DNA of 64,000 nt from Nocardia fluminea (lineage in GTDB: Bacteria > Actinomycetota > Actinomycetes > Mycobacteriales > Mycobacteriaceae): positions 1,302,001 to 1,366,000 of the forward strand of contig NZ_PJMW01000001.1 in the NCBI RefSeq assembly GCF_002846365.1, in the 5' to 3' direction. Shown piece after piece: positions 1-8,068 of the stretch. Numbering within the stretch: position 1 is the first letter of the stretch; each line of letters opens with the position of its first letter. The position numbers were made by a program, and so were the translations under genes. A model generated the notes under the pieces. It saw nothing but the letters and a program-made list of their open reading frames with translations, ran no database searches and had not been told where the DNA came from.

Positions 1-841
1 AGACCACAATCACCCAGACCATCAGCACCGGCCCACTGTCGAGCAGGGCCAGCAGCGCGGGCGGGATGACGCCGATGACGAATCCGATGTTCGGGATGTA
101 GTTGGTGATGAACGACAGCAGCGCCCACAGGATCGGCAGCGGCACTCCCATCAACCACAGTGCCCCGCCATCGATCACGGCCACGATGGCGCCGAACACC
201 GTGGACACGATGAGGTACTTGCGCGTCCCGGCCACGAAACTGCCCAGCGCCTGTGCGATCGCGGGCCGCTCGCGTGCCACGATCGACAGCCTGCGCTCCA
301 TCGTCATGCCGTCGACGGCCATGAACAGCAGCAGCGCGACCACGAAGAACAGATTCGAGAAGACGCCGAGCACGCCGCCGACCAGCTCTTCGATGACACT
401 CACGGCCTTACCCGTGTCGATACCGCTGAGCGCCTTGTGGATCTGATCGGAGCTCACCCCGAGACTCGCCAGCCAGTCGCGCCCGTGGTCGAGCAATCCG
501 TTGAGCTTGTCGGCGTATTCGGGTAGCAGTGAGGCCAGCTGCACCGCCGACAGTGCCAGTGCCCCACCGATGCCGAACAGGATCGCGATCACCGCCACCA
601 GCGCAGCGGCCATACCGAGCCAAGCGGGCCAGCCCTTGCGCCGGGCCCAGCCCTGGATCGGTTGCACCGCGATGGTCAGCATGAGCGCGAGGAAGACCGG
701 TCCGACGATGCCGGAGAACGCCTTCAACCCCCCGATGGTGATCACGCCCGCCGCGAGCGACAGAAGCACGATCAAACCGCGTGGTATCGACCATTCGACG
801 GGCGGGGCCGGGGCTGCGGTGTCGGTGCTCGGCTCGGACAT
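1..841 (-). CDS. AI-2E family transporter (permease), C-terminus cut by window edge
   Basis: Reading down from the ATG at 841 gives about 280 residues without a stop before the window ends, so the C-terminus is missing. The N-terminal tail is short and proline/alanine rich. It is followed by two closely spaced hydrophobic segments, a long central region with an amphipathic stretch, and further membrane segments containing a YIPNIGFVIGVIPP-like motif. That layout and motif are typical of the AI-2E exporter/permease family (formerly UPF0118). Members export small molecules or act in Na+/H+ antiport; the substrate here cannot be told. It shares its strand with the following DUF1353 gene, which starts about 600 bases upstream of it. 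Confidence 0.85.
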   Translation of the reverse strand, partial: MSEPSTDTAAPAPPVEWSIPRGLIVLLSLAAGVITIGGLKAFSGIVGPVFLALMLTIAVQPIQGWARRKGWPAWLGMAAALVAVIAILFGIGGALALSAVQLASLLPEYADKLNGLLDHGRDWLASLGVSSDQIHKALSGIDTGKAVSVIEELVGGVLGVFSNLFFVVALLLFMAVDGMTMERRLSIVARERPAIAQALGSFVAGTRKYLIVSTVFGAIVAVIDGGALWLMGVPLPILWALLSFITNYIPNIGFVIGVIPPALLALLDSGPVLMVWVIVV

Positions 842-902
842 GCGCCGAACGGTAACCACCGGACGAGTCCGCCACCTCCCCCGTTCCGGGTGAGATCCGT
901 GA

Positions 903-1436
903 TCAGGCGGTCTTCATCTGCGGGCTCGGCGGCGGCGCCGCTGTGTGGCGGGTGATCCGCCCGAGCACCCAGAACCCCAGCTCGACCATCCAGAACACCA
1001 GCAGTGCCGTGGTGACCACCAGCACCGGGATCGCGAGAAAGACCACAGAGGGCACCGCGATCAGCAACCACCCGAGCACATCGACCGGCCGTGCCCCGCG
1101 AAGCCGGCTGCCCAGACGTACCGCCGCCCACATCATCCAGCGGCGCGGCACCGAGACCCCGGCCTCGTGCAGACTGCGCCGGAAGATCCCGTCGGCATCG
1201 GCGAAGCCGACTTCGCCTGTGCGGCGCAGATAGTCGTGCAGGATCGCGGCTCTGGTGTAGGCGCCGTAGCGGGGGATCAGCCACACCAGCGCGCGCGGCA
1301 CCGAGGCGAAGTCGGTGCGGAATCCGGCGGGCACCGTGAAGGTTTCGACCGCGCCCTGGTAGGTGAGCGGTTCGGTGAGCCGCCAGAATTTCGCGTCCAG
1401 TTCCTCGACGACCGGACCACCACCGATGAATCCCAC
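903..1436 (-). CDS. DUF1353 domain protein
   Basis: The 177-residue product matches DUF1353: an early FWRLTEPLTY-like strand, then VPAGFRTDFASVPR, then ILHDYLRRTGEVGFADADGIFRRSL. The conserved Thr-Asp-Phe-Ala-Ser and His-Asp-Tyr motifs are characteristic and are often seen in phage-linked or cell-envelope contexts, with no established function. The C-terminal third holds two hydrophobic segments, so the protein is probably membrane-anchored. I chose the GTG at 1436 because AGAGGA lies six bases before it. An ATG ten codons earlier has no such site. An AT-rich inverted repeat with a TATAAC element lies just upstream (about 1475-1500) and may be its promoter. Confidence 0.75.
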   Translation of the reverse strand: MGFIGGGPVVEELDAKFWRLTEPLTYQGAVETFTVPAGFRTDFASVPRALVWLIPRYGAYTRAAILHDYLRRTGEVGFADADGIFRRSLHEAGVSVPRRWMMWAAVRLGSRLRGARPVDVLGWLLIAVPSVVFLAIPVLVVTTALLVFWMVELGFWVLGRITRHTAAPPPSPQMKTA

Positions 1437-1507
1437 GACCGTTCCTCTCGCACACCAGCCGGGCATCTACCTGCTGTTATACGAAAATGGTATCGCCAGA
1501 TGGGCGC

Positions 1508-2146
1508 TCAGCCGCGTGGTTGCGAACTCGGATCGAAATCGCCGCTCGGCCGATACTGTTCGGCACCGTAGGGCAGGCGGTAATCGCCGGTATCGGCGGG
1601 ACGCAGGTCTCCGAGCAGCCCGGCCGCGCCGGAATGGAGATCGACGGCCGGGTGCAGGGCGGCGAGGAACAACAACACGAGGGCGGCGAGGAACGGCTGG
1701 ATCAGCAGCGCGAGATCGGTCCCGACTTCCGCCGGGAGCGCGACGATCTGGCCGATCGCCGGGTCGTCGGGGCGCGGATGACGCACGCCCGCAACCCATT
1801 CCCCGATCCACATCATCAGCACGGCGCCCAGCCCCGAGGCGAACAGCATGCCGAGCACGAGCGCGGGCCCGCGCGTGGTCCGCACCCGCCATGCCCCGAC
1901 CGCGCTCAGCACCGCCACCACCGCACCGAAGCACAGGAACATCCCTACCGCGTCGAACAGGTGCAGGCTCTCGCCGGTGAGCACCGCGGCGCGGCCCGGC
2001 TGGGTCACCCGCAACCGCTCGGTCGGTGCGAGCAGACCCCACACGACGCCGGCCGCCGCACTCGCCACCAGCACGACGGCCATCACGACGCCGACGCCGA
2101 CGACCTCGCGCCGCAACACCTCGGGGCGCTCCCTGCCGCCGAGCAC
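1508..2146 (-). CDS. DUF2567 membrane protein (Rv1591-like)
   Basis: The 212-residue protein has about four hydrophobic helices, with polar loops rich in Arg and Asp and a soluble C-terminal tail. Its place directly after bioB and bsaP matches Rv1591 of M. tuberculosis, a DUF2567 membrane protein of unknown role. The GTG start overlaps the TAG stop of bsaP by one base (TAGTG), which argues for translational coupling and against a start 33 codons further upstream. Co-transcription with bioB and bsaP suggests a link to biotin metabolism or transport. That link is inference only, since no transporter signature is visible. Confidence 0.75.
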   Translation of the reverse strand: MLGGRERPEVLRREVVGVGVVMAVVLVASAAAGVVWGLLAPTERLRVTQPGRAAVLTGESLHLFDAVGMFLCFGAVVAVLSAVGAWRVRTTRGPALVLGMLFASGLGAVLMMWIGEWVAGVRHPRPDDPAIGQIVALPAEVGTDLALLIQPFLAALVLLFLAALHPAVDLHSGAAGLLGDLRPADTGDYRLPYGAEQYRPSGDFDPSSQPRG

Positions 2147-2433
2147 TACCGGCGTTCCAACTGTGCCGATTCGATGACGCCGTGCCGTGAGCACTTGGCC
2201 CACCAGCCGTCGGGGCTGATCTGGACGATCATCCGGCGGCCACACTGCTCGCAGAATCGCGGCGGCTCGAGGCCGAGCGTGGCCGATGCCGGCGTGACGT
2301 CGTCGATCCCGGGCACGATCCGCTTGCCGGTGAACGGGTTGTAGCGCTCGTCCAATGCGGTTACCGCCTCCGTGAGGTGTGACTCGGCGGTCGTGTCATC
2401 CCTGCCGACCTGGGTCGATACTCGATCGTACAC
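2146..2433 (-). CDS. bsaP: Biotin synthase auxiliary protein BsaP (Rv1590-like)
   Basis: This small protein of 95 residues (from this start) carries YNPFTGKR and then [10 protein letters not shown] and WWAKCSRHG. It therefore has a CxxC pair (Cys61, Cys64) and a third cysteine, Cys81, next to a histidine, a likely metal or Fe-S site. The pattern and position match Rv1590, the mycobacterial auxiliary protein reported to be needed for biotin synthase to convert dethiobiotin to biotin. It begins six bases after the bioB stop and overlaps DUF2567 by one base, so the three are probably one transcript. The GTG at 2433 has no clear ribosome site. A TTG 26 codons in, behind GGAGG, would give a protein nearer the length I recall for Rv1590. 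Confidence 0.85.
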   Translation of the reverse strand: MYDRVSTQVGRDDTTAESHLTEAVTALDERYNPFTGKRIVPGIDDVTPASATLGLEPPRFCEQCGRRMIVQISPDGWWAKCSRHGVIESAQLERR

Positions 2434-2439
2434 AGCGTT

Positions 2440-3453
2440 TTACAGGGTTTCGTTGAGCGCCTTGATCGGCATGCTCAGCTCGCCGAGCAGATCGAGGTCG
2501 GACTCGGCGGGACGGCCGAGGGTGGTGAGGTAGTTGCCGACGATGACGGCGTTGATCCCGCCGAGCATGCCCTGCTTGGCGCCCAGGTCGCCGAGGGTGA
2601 TCTCGCGACCACCGGCGAAACGCAGGATCGTGCGCGGCATCGCGAGCCGGAAGGTGGCGATCGCGCGCAGCGCGTCGGCGGCGGGCAGCACCTCCAGGTC
2701 ACCGAACGGGGTGCCGGGACGCGGGTTGAGGAAGTTCAGCGGGACCTCGTCGGGGTTCAGCGACGCCAGCTGCGCGGCGAACTCGGCGCGCTGCTCGATG
2801 GTCTCGCCCATGCCGAGGATGCCGCCGCAGCACACCTCCATGCCGGCTTCGCGGACCATCCGCAGGGTTTCGAAGCGCTCCTCGTAGGAGTGGGTGGTGA
2901 CGACCTTGGGGAAGTGCGACTTGGCGGTCTCGAGATTGTGGTTGTAGCGGTGCACGCCCATCGCGGCGAGCTGGTCGACCTGCTCCTGGTTGAGCATGCC
3001 CAGCGAGCACGCGACCTGGATGTCGACCTCGTTGCGGATGGCTTCCACACCGGCGGCCACCTGAGCCATCAGGCGCTCGTCGGGGCCGCGCACCGCGGCG
3101 ACGATGCAGAACTCGGTGGCGCCGGTCTTGGCGGTCTGCTTGGCCGCCTCGACCAGGCTGGGAATGTCGAGCCAGGCCGCGCGCACGGGCGACTGGAACA
3201 GACCCGACTGCGAGCAGAAGTGGCAGTCCTCCGGGCAGCCGCCGGTCTTGAGGCTGATGATGCCCTCGACCTCCACCTCGGGGCCACACCACTTCATCCG
3301 CACGTCGTGGGCGAGCTCGAGCAGCGCTTCCAGGCGGTCGTCACCCAGACGGAGGACCTCCACGGCTTGCTGCTCGGTGAGGCCCTCGCCGCGCTCGAGC
3401 ACCTGCTCACGGGCGATGGCCAGAATATCGGTCTGGACGGGTGCCTGCGTCAC
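2440..3453 (-). CDS. bioB: Biotin synthase BioB
   Basis: This radical SAM enzyme inserts sulfur into dethiobiotin, the last step of biotin synthesis. The product is 337 residues, a normal length. It shows the radical SAM motif [10 protein letters not shown] (Cys73, Cys77, Cys80). It also has the conserved [17 protein letters not shown] and [10 protein letters not shown] segments that bind the auxiliary cluster and substrate, plus the late FAGGRE motif. The GTG at 3453 is preferred because AAGGGA lies nine bases upstream; an ATG 11 codons earlier is less well placed. It is followed closely by bsaP and is divergent from the TetR gene bioQ. A TGAAC-N3-GTTCA palindrome sits between the two genes. 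Confidence 0.97.
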   Translation of the reverse strand: MTQAPVQTDILAIAREQVLERGEGLTEQQAVEVLRLGDDRLEALLELAHDVRMKWCGPEVEVEGIISLKTGGCPEDCHFCSQSGLFQSPVRAAWLDIPSLVEAAKQTAKTGATEFCIVAAVRGPDERLMAQVAAGVEAIRNEVDIQVACSLGMLNQEQVDQLAAMGVHRYNHNLETAKSHFPKVVTTHSYEERFETLRMVREAGMEVCCGGILGMGETIEQRAEFAAQLASLNPDEVPLNFLNPRPGTPFGDLEVLPAADALRAIATFRLAMPRTILRFAGGREITLGDLGAKQGMLGGINAVIVGNYLTTLGRPAESDLDLLGELSMPIKALNETL

Positions 3454-3525
3454 GACGTGATGTCCCTTCGACGGGGGTGTGCGCACGTGCCGTGGGTGTG
3501 ATCCACCCGGCGTGGCCGTGCAACT

Positions 3526-3538
3526 TGAACGGTGTTCA
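3526..3538. promoter_or_regulatory. Predicted BioQ operator in the bioB/bioQ intergenic region
   Basis: TGAACGGTGTTCA is a perfect 5-bp inverted repeat with a 3-bp spacer. It lies between the divergent bioB (start 3453) and the TetR gene (start 3603). Two further copies lie before bioF and bioA. The form is close to the TGAAC-N3-GTTAC motif known for corynebacterial BioQ. Its position suits repression of bioB and autoregulation of bioQ. Confidence 0.8.
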
Positions 3539-3602
3539 GGATAGGGTAGCGGCTACGAGTGAACCACGACACTCGGGTCGGAAATTCATCGGAAGGACGC
3601 GC

Positions 3603-4187
3603 GTGCAACTGCGGAAGACGGATGTGGTCGATGCCGCCGTCGCGATTCTCGATCAGTACGGGCTCGCCGATCTGACGATGCGCAGGCTCGCGGGCTCGCT
3701 GCAGGTGCAGCCGGGGGCGTTGTACTGGCACGTCAAGGACAAGCAGACCCTGCTCGGCGCGGTGGCCGACCGCGTTCTCGCCCCGATGGACGAGCCGATC
3801 TCCGCCACCGAATGGCCCGCGCAACTCACCGAACTGGCGCATCGGCTGCGCGACTGCCTGCTCGCCTATCGCGACGGCGCCGAACTGGTTTCGGCCACCT
3901 ACGCCTCGCGCCTGACCACCAGCAAGGCCCGTGAACGCCTGGCGGGCATCGTAATCCGTGCCGGGATGACCAGGGAGGAAGCCGATCTCACGGCCTACAC
4001 CCTGCTCTACTACGTGCTCGGCCAGACCGTCGACGAGCAGTCGCGGATGCAGATGGACTCCGTCGGCGCGCTGCCCGAGGACAACACGCCGCTGCTCGAC
4101 ACTCCCGATCCCACCGCTCGATTCGACTTCGGCTTGCAGCTGTTCATCGCGGGCGTGCGCACCATCCTCGGGACCCGCGTGCGCTGA
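3603..4187 (+). CDS. bioQ: TetR family regulator, probable biotin repressor BioQ
   Basis: The 194-residue protein has an N-terminal TetR helix-turn-helix (VDAAVAILDQYGLADLTMRRLA, with ALYWHVKDKQTLL as the recognition part) and a tetracycline-repressor-like C-terminal helical domain. GTG at 3603 has GGAAGGA five bases upstream, which rules out the longer reading from 3441. It is divergent from bioB, and the shared TGAAC-N3-GTTCA box recurs at the other two biotin promoters. That makes it the natural candidate for BioQ, the actinobacterial repressor of biotin genes. Its stop abuts the stop of the convergent hydrolase with no bases between. The identity rests on context and box sharing; another TetR regulator elsewhere in the genome cannot be excluded. 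Confidence 0.82.
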   Translation: MQLRKTDVVDAAVAILDQYGLADLTMRRLAGSLQVQPGALYWHVKDKQTLLGAVADRVLAPMDEPISATEWPAQLTELAHRLRDCLLAYRDGAELVSATYASRLTTSKARERLAGIVIRAGMTREEADLTAYTLLYYVLGQTVDEQSRMQMDSVGALPEDNTPLLDTPDPTARFDFGLQLFIAGVRTILGTRVR

Positions 4188-5333
4188 TCAGGGCGGGTCG
4201 TTGCGATTGGCTTCCTGATAACGCCGCACGAACGGCAGTACCTGCGCTTCGATGACCGCGTTGTACTCGGCCGGCCGCTGAATCGGATTCGCGTGCTCGA
4301 TCTGGTTCGGTCGCACCACCAGCAGACTGCCGTCGACGCCGCCGGACTCCTCGATCAGCACTTCGTGCGAATATGCCACGTCCACCACGGTGTCGCGGGC
4401 CGCGTCGCGCGGCCGGATGAACACGATCGCCGGGTTTCGTTTGTCCGGGTGCGGCTTGCCGAGCGCCCGCAGATCCGCGGTGCCACCGCCCGCGACGATC
4501 GCCAGGAACTGCGACTCGATCAACCCGTTGCTGGCGGCGTCGCGGGAGAAGATCTTGTCGCGCAACACCTGCGCGGACGCCTCACGCATCGCACCCCAGT
4601 CGATGTCGAACAACAGCCCGTCCCGCTGCGCGAAACGTTCACGCCGGGCCGACATCTCGACCGCGAAACGCAGGATCCGGCTCTCCCTGGCACCGGGTAG
4701 CCAGCCCAGCCACCGCACCAGATCGGCACCGCGACTACGGCTCTCGGGCCGGACCGCGTCCAGATTCATCGGCGTGCAGTCGAGCAGAACGGCCACCAAC
4801 CGCCGATCGCTGCCCAGGTGGATGTGGCGTGCCACCTCGAGCGCGATGATCCCGCCCATGCTGTGGCCGACCAGCACGATATTGCGCACATTGCCGTACC
4901 GCGCGGCGCGCACGATCATCTCGGCGATGACCTTGGTGTCGATACCCGCGTTGTCGTAGCGCACCGCCCACACCACCCCGAGGCGACTGAGCGCGGGCAG
5001 CGCCTTGGCGGTCGGCGTCGCGTTGACGCCCCCGAGCCCGACCAGGTCGACGACCGCGGTGTCCCAATCCCGGGCATCGGCGGGCAGATTCGCGGGCAGC
5101 AACTCCGGTGAGGTCTGCGCCAGCCGCTCGCGTTCGGGAGCCACATCGTGCACCCAGTACTGCCCGAACACGATCATCGCGACCAGCAGGAATCCGAGTA
5201 TTCGCAGGAGCACCAGCCTGGTCCGGCGCCACCTGCCCCACGTGTGTCCGAGCCGGGTTTCGCGCAACCGTTCCCGCCGACGCGCATCGTCGAAGTCCGC
5301 GACGGTGGACGGATGCCGATCGAATGACGACAT
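4188..5333 (-). CDS. Membrane-anchored alpha/beta hydrolase
   Basis: The 381-residue protein has a charged N-terminus, then one hydrophobic helix (about residues 40-60) and an extracytoplasmic-looking alpha/beta hydrolase domain. The nucleophile elbow is GHSMGG with Ser158. A late RPNQIEH segment may supply the catalytic histidine. The substrate is unknown; lipase, esterase or peptidase roles are all possible. The ATG at 5333 is chosen because starting at 5456 would overlap the next gene and add an unstructured, Arg-rich leader. It is convergent with bioQ with zero spacing between stops, and co-directional with the AraC gene upstream. Confidence 0.72.
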   Translation of the reverse strand: MSSFDRHPSTVADFDDARRRERLRETRLGHTWGRWRRTRLVLLRILGFLLVAMIVFGQYWVHDVAPERERLAQTSPELLPANLPADARDWDTAVVDLVGLGGVNATPTAKALPALSRLGVVWAVRYDNAGIDTKVIAEMIVRAARYGNVRNIVLVGHSMGGIIALEVARHIHLGSDRRLVAVLLDCTPMNLDAVRPESRSRGADLVRWLGWLPGARESRILRFAVEMSARRERFAQRDGLLFDIDWGAMREASAQVLRDKIFSRDAASNGLIESQFLAIVAGGGTADLRALGKPHPDKRNPAIVFIRPRDAARDTVVDVAYSHEVLIEESGGVDGSLLVVRPNQIEHANPIQRPAEYNAVIEAQVLPFVRRYQEANRNDPP

Positions 5334-5385
5334 GATTCCACTGTAGGGACAGTCGAATCCGCGCGCTTGCGGCCCGGTCGGGCGG

Positions 5386-6144
5386 TCACTTCCCGGATGA
5401 CTCGTACCGCTGCGCGTAGTGCGTCGGTGGTTCGCCGAAGATCTTGCGGAAATCACGGCTGAGGTGCGGCTGGTCGGCGTAGCCGAGATCCGCCGCGAGC
5501 GCGGCCCAGTCGATCTCGAGGCCCTGGGCGAGCCGCACGGTGACCTCCTGCAAACGGTAGCGCCGGATCACCCACTTCGGTCCGATGCCGACGTACTCGG
5601 CGAACAACCGCTGCATCCCGCGCACGCTCGTTCCGCGACGCCGCGCAAGTGCGTCGACCGTGGTGATGCCCGTGTCCTCGGCGATCATCGCCACCGTCCG
5701 GGCGGCGTTCTCCGCCGCCGGATCGTCGACGGGCAGGTGCGCGCGCAGGAACCGCTCGACCGAGACGACATCCACCGGATCGGGCAAGGGCGGGCCGAAG
5801 ACTGTCGTCGCGTCGATCACTCGATCCCGCAGGTTCGCTACCGGGCCGTCCAGGAAAGGACCGAACATGCCCGGCCGGAAGGCGACGCCGAACACCGATC
5901 CCGAACCGGTGAGCTCGCGGTGGACGTGTGCGGACGAGGGCCCGTGCAGTTCGGCGCGACCGTCACGAAACGTCAGGTGCACGTTCGGCAGCGGCGCGAC
6001 CAACTGCCGATACGGTCGCTCGTAATCCCAGGTGACAACCCAGTACCGCTCGACATAGCGCGCCAGGTCACCCGATGGTGCGATGAACGTATGGCGCTGT
6101 GACAGCTGCCAGGCGCCGCCCAGTTCGCGGGGGTCGCGTTCCAC
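5386..6144 (-). CDS. AraC family transcriptional regulator
   Basis: The 252-residue protein has an N-terminal domain of the DUF6597 kind, with a YWVVTWD segment and PLPNVHLTF, found in many actinobacterial AraC proteins. The C-terminal AraC DNA-binding domain shows IDWAALAADLGYADQPHLSRDFRKIFGEPP. The second helix-turn-helix and the PxxY-like end are intact. It is divergent from the DinB-like gene at 6207 and ends about 50 bases before the hydrolase start, so it could control either. No ligand can be inferred. The start at 6144 gives the expected N-terminal domain length. Confidence 0.85.
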   Translation of the reverse strand: MERDPRELGGAWQLSQRHTFIAPSGDLARYVERYWVVTWDYERPYRQLVAPLPNVHLTFRDGRAELHGPSSAHVHRELTGSGSVFGVAFRPGMFGPFLDGPVANLRDRVIDATTVFGPPLPDPVDVVSVERFLRAHLPVDDPAAENAARTVAMIAEDTGITTVDALARRRGTSVRGMQRLFAEYVGIGPKWVIRRYRLQEVTVRLAQGLEIDWAALAADLGYADQPHLSRDFRKIFGEPPTHYAQRYESSGK

Positions 6145-6206
6145 CCGGCGAGTCTATGTCGCGTTTGTTCAAGACAGCGCCGTGGTCGCGGTGGTTCCCT
6201 CGGTAC

Positions 6207-6776
6207 ATGTCCGAAACCGAACGTGTCGCACGCGCCGCCACGACCTTGTCGAAGATCATCCGCACCGTGGAGCCGAGCCGGCTCGACGATCCGACGCCCT
6301 GCGCCCAGTTCGACGTCCGAGCCCTGCTCGCGCACCTGCTGTTCTGGGGACCGTCGCTGGTCGGCGCCGCGCGCAAGGAAGCTGTCCCGCCCGGCGAATC
6401 CGCCGTCGATCTCACCGTGGACGACTGGGCTGCGGCCCTCGATTCCCACCTCGACGAGCTCGGCAGCGCATGGCGTGACCCCGCCGCGTGGCAGGGTGTC
6501 ACCTATATGGGCGGACCCATGGAACTTCCCGCTCCGCTGGTCGGCGGGATGGTGGTCGGCGAGCTGATCGTCCACGGCTGGGACCTCGCCCGCGCGACCG
6601 GCAGCACGCCGCACTGGGACGACGACCTGCTGCGCGAGACCTACGACGACACCGGCGCCACCGTCGGGCAGGGCCGTGAGATGGGCATCTACGGCCCCGA
6701 GATCCCCGTCCCGGCCACCGCCCCGCTACTCGACCGCATCCTCGGCCTCACCGGACGTGATCCCGCCTGGTCATAG
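6207..6776 (+). CDS. TIGR03086 family metal-binding DinB/maleylpyruvate-isomerase-like protein
   Basis: The roughly 189-residue protein begins with the four-helix DinB-like fold seen in mycothiol-dependent maleylpyruvate isomerases (DDPTPCAQFDVRALLAHLLFW). It also has a later ELIVHGWDLARATG segment whose histidine is one of the usual metal ligands. The TIGR03086 subfamily is common in Actinobacteria and is generally assumed to use mycothiol or be a metal-binding enzyme of unknown substrate. The ATG at 6207 fits the family start. ATGs at 6099 and 6156 would overlap or crowd the divergent AraC gene. It converges on the MFS gene, with a short palindrome between them. Confidence 0.72.
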   Translation: MSETERVARAATTLSKIIRTVEPSRLDDPTPCAQFDVRALLAHLLFWGPSLVGAARKEAVPPGESAVDLTVDDWAAALDSHLDELGSAWRDPAAWQGVTYMGGPMELPAPLVGGMVVGELIVHGWDLARATGSTPHWDDDLLRETYDDTGATVGQGREMGIYGPEIPVPATAPLLDRILGLTGRDPAWS

Positions 6777-6801
6777 CCGCCCGAGGCCCCCGGGGGCACG
6801 A

Positions 6802-8019
6802 TCAATTGCTCTCCACCGATTCCCTGGTTTCCTTCGGGCTCTCGGCCCGCGGCATCGTGACCGCGACGATCGGGCGTCCGGGGAACCAGCGATACATCGC
6901 GGCCGCTCCGCCGAGCCCCGCCAGGGCGAGCGCTCCCGCCGCCACGCCGAGCAGGGTCACCGCGCTGATCGCGCCGACCGCGATCGGGCCCGCGAACATC
7001 CCGATGTCGTGGGTGAGCCGCCAGGCGCCGAGGAACTCCGCACGCTGACCGGCCGGCGCCACATCGGCGCCGACGGTCATGATCACACCGTTGCTCAGTC
7101 CGTTGGCGAAGCCGAGTAGCACCGCGACCGCGGTGAGTCCGATCACCGAGCCCGCGAACGGCAACGCGGCATACCCCGCGGCGAAGACGACCATGGCGGG
7201 AACGCCGATCGCCCTGCGGCCGTAACGATCCAGCCAGATCCCGGCCGGGTAGGACATCAGCACGTCGACCGCGCCGGCGATGCCGAACACGATGCTGGTG
7301 GTCGCCGCGTCGGCACCGATGTGGACCGCCCACAACGGCAGCAGCGATTGGCGGGCCGCCCGTGCCGCTCCCATGAGCAGGGCGCCGAGCCCGAGCGTGC
7401 TGAGCAGCCTGCGATGTTCGACCACCACGGAGCGAATCGTGTTGTCGCTGAGCACCGTCGGCGAACCCTCGGTCTCGGGCATGGCGAATACCAGCGCACC
7501 CGCGACGAGCATGGCGACGAGCTGGATCCACAGCCCGCCGACCGGGCCGAGCCAGTGCACCGCGCCCGCGCCGAGGAAGGGGCCGGCGAAGAAGCCGAAC
7601 CGCATCCACCCGGCCAGCGCCGAAAAGGCACGTCCCCGATCGGCACTCGGGACGACGGCCACGATGTAGGTCTGTCTGGCCAGACCCCACACCGCGCCCG
7701 ACGCGCCGTTGATCAGCAGCCCGACCGCGAACACGGCGATGTTCGGCGCGATAATGGCCACGAGCAGGCCGAGCGCGCAGGTGAACGAGCCGAGAGCGAT
7801 GGCCTTGCGCTCCCCGATGCGAGCCACCAGCCGACCCGCGGGCAGGTCGCCGAGAATGAGCCCGAAGCCCATCATGGCGACCACCACGCCCGCGGTGCCG
7901 ACCGACGCGCCGAGTTCGAGTGCGCGCAGCGGCAACATGGGAGCCGCCGCGCCCGTGCCGATGCCGTAGACCGCGGACGGCACGAACACCGCCAGCGCCA
8001 TGGACCGCAGCTGAGTCAC
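6802..8019 (-). CDS. MFS transporter
   Basis: The 405-residue protein has about twelve hydrophobic helices. A typical motif A-like loop (GDLPAGRLVARIGERKAI) falls between helices 2 and 3, and a related loop (PAGIWLDRYGRRAIG) starts the second half. The family is the major facilitator superfamily, drug/proton antiporter type; the substrate is unknown. It begins with GTG at 8019, about 50 bases after the monooxygenase stop on the same strand. It may therefore be read through from the sulfonate-type operon and handle a substrate or product of it, but that is inference. Confidence 0.82.
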   Translation of the reverse strand: MTQLRSMALAVFVPSAVYGIGTGAAAPMLPLRALELGASVGTAGVVVAMMGFGLILGDLPAGRLVARIGERKAIALGSFTCALGLLVAIIAPNIAVFAVGLLINGASGAVWGLARQTYIVAVVPSADRGRAFSALAGWMRFGFFAGPFLGAGAVHWLGPVGGLWIQLVAMLVAGALVFAMPETEGSPTVLSDNTIRSVVVEHRRLLSTLGLGALLMGAARAARQSLLPLWAVHIGADAATTSIVFGIAGAVDVLMSYPAGIWLDRYGRRAIGVPAMVVFAAGYAALPFAGSVIGLTAVAVLLGFANGLSNGVIMTVGADVAPAGQRAEFLGAWRLTHDIGMFAGPIAVGAISAVTLLGVAAGALALAGLGGAAAMYRWFPGRPIVAVTMPRAESPKETRESVESN

Positions 8020-8068
8020 GGCACTACCACCGACCGGCGAACGCCGTGCCGGTCGCGACAGCCGTGCG

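Noticed and set aside
6786..6797. GCCCCCGGGGGC palindrome between two convergent genes
   Set aside because: It has no loop and no flanking stem, so it cannot act as an ordinary hairpin terminator; it is likely chance in GC-rich DNA.
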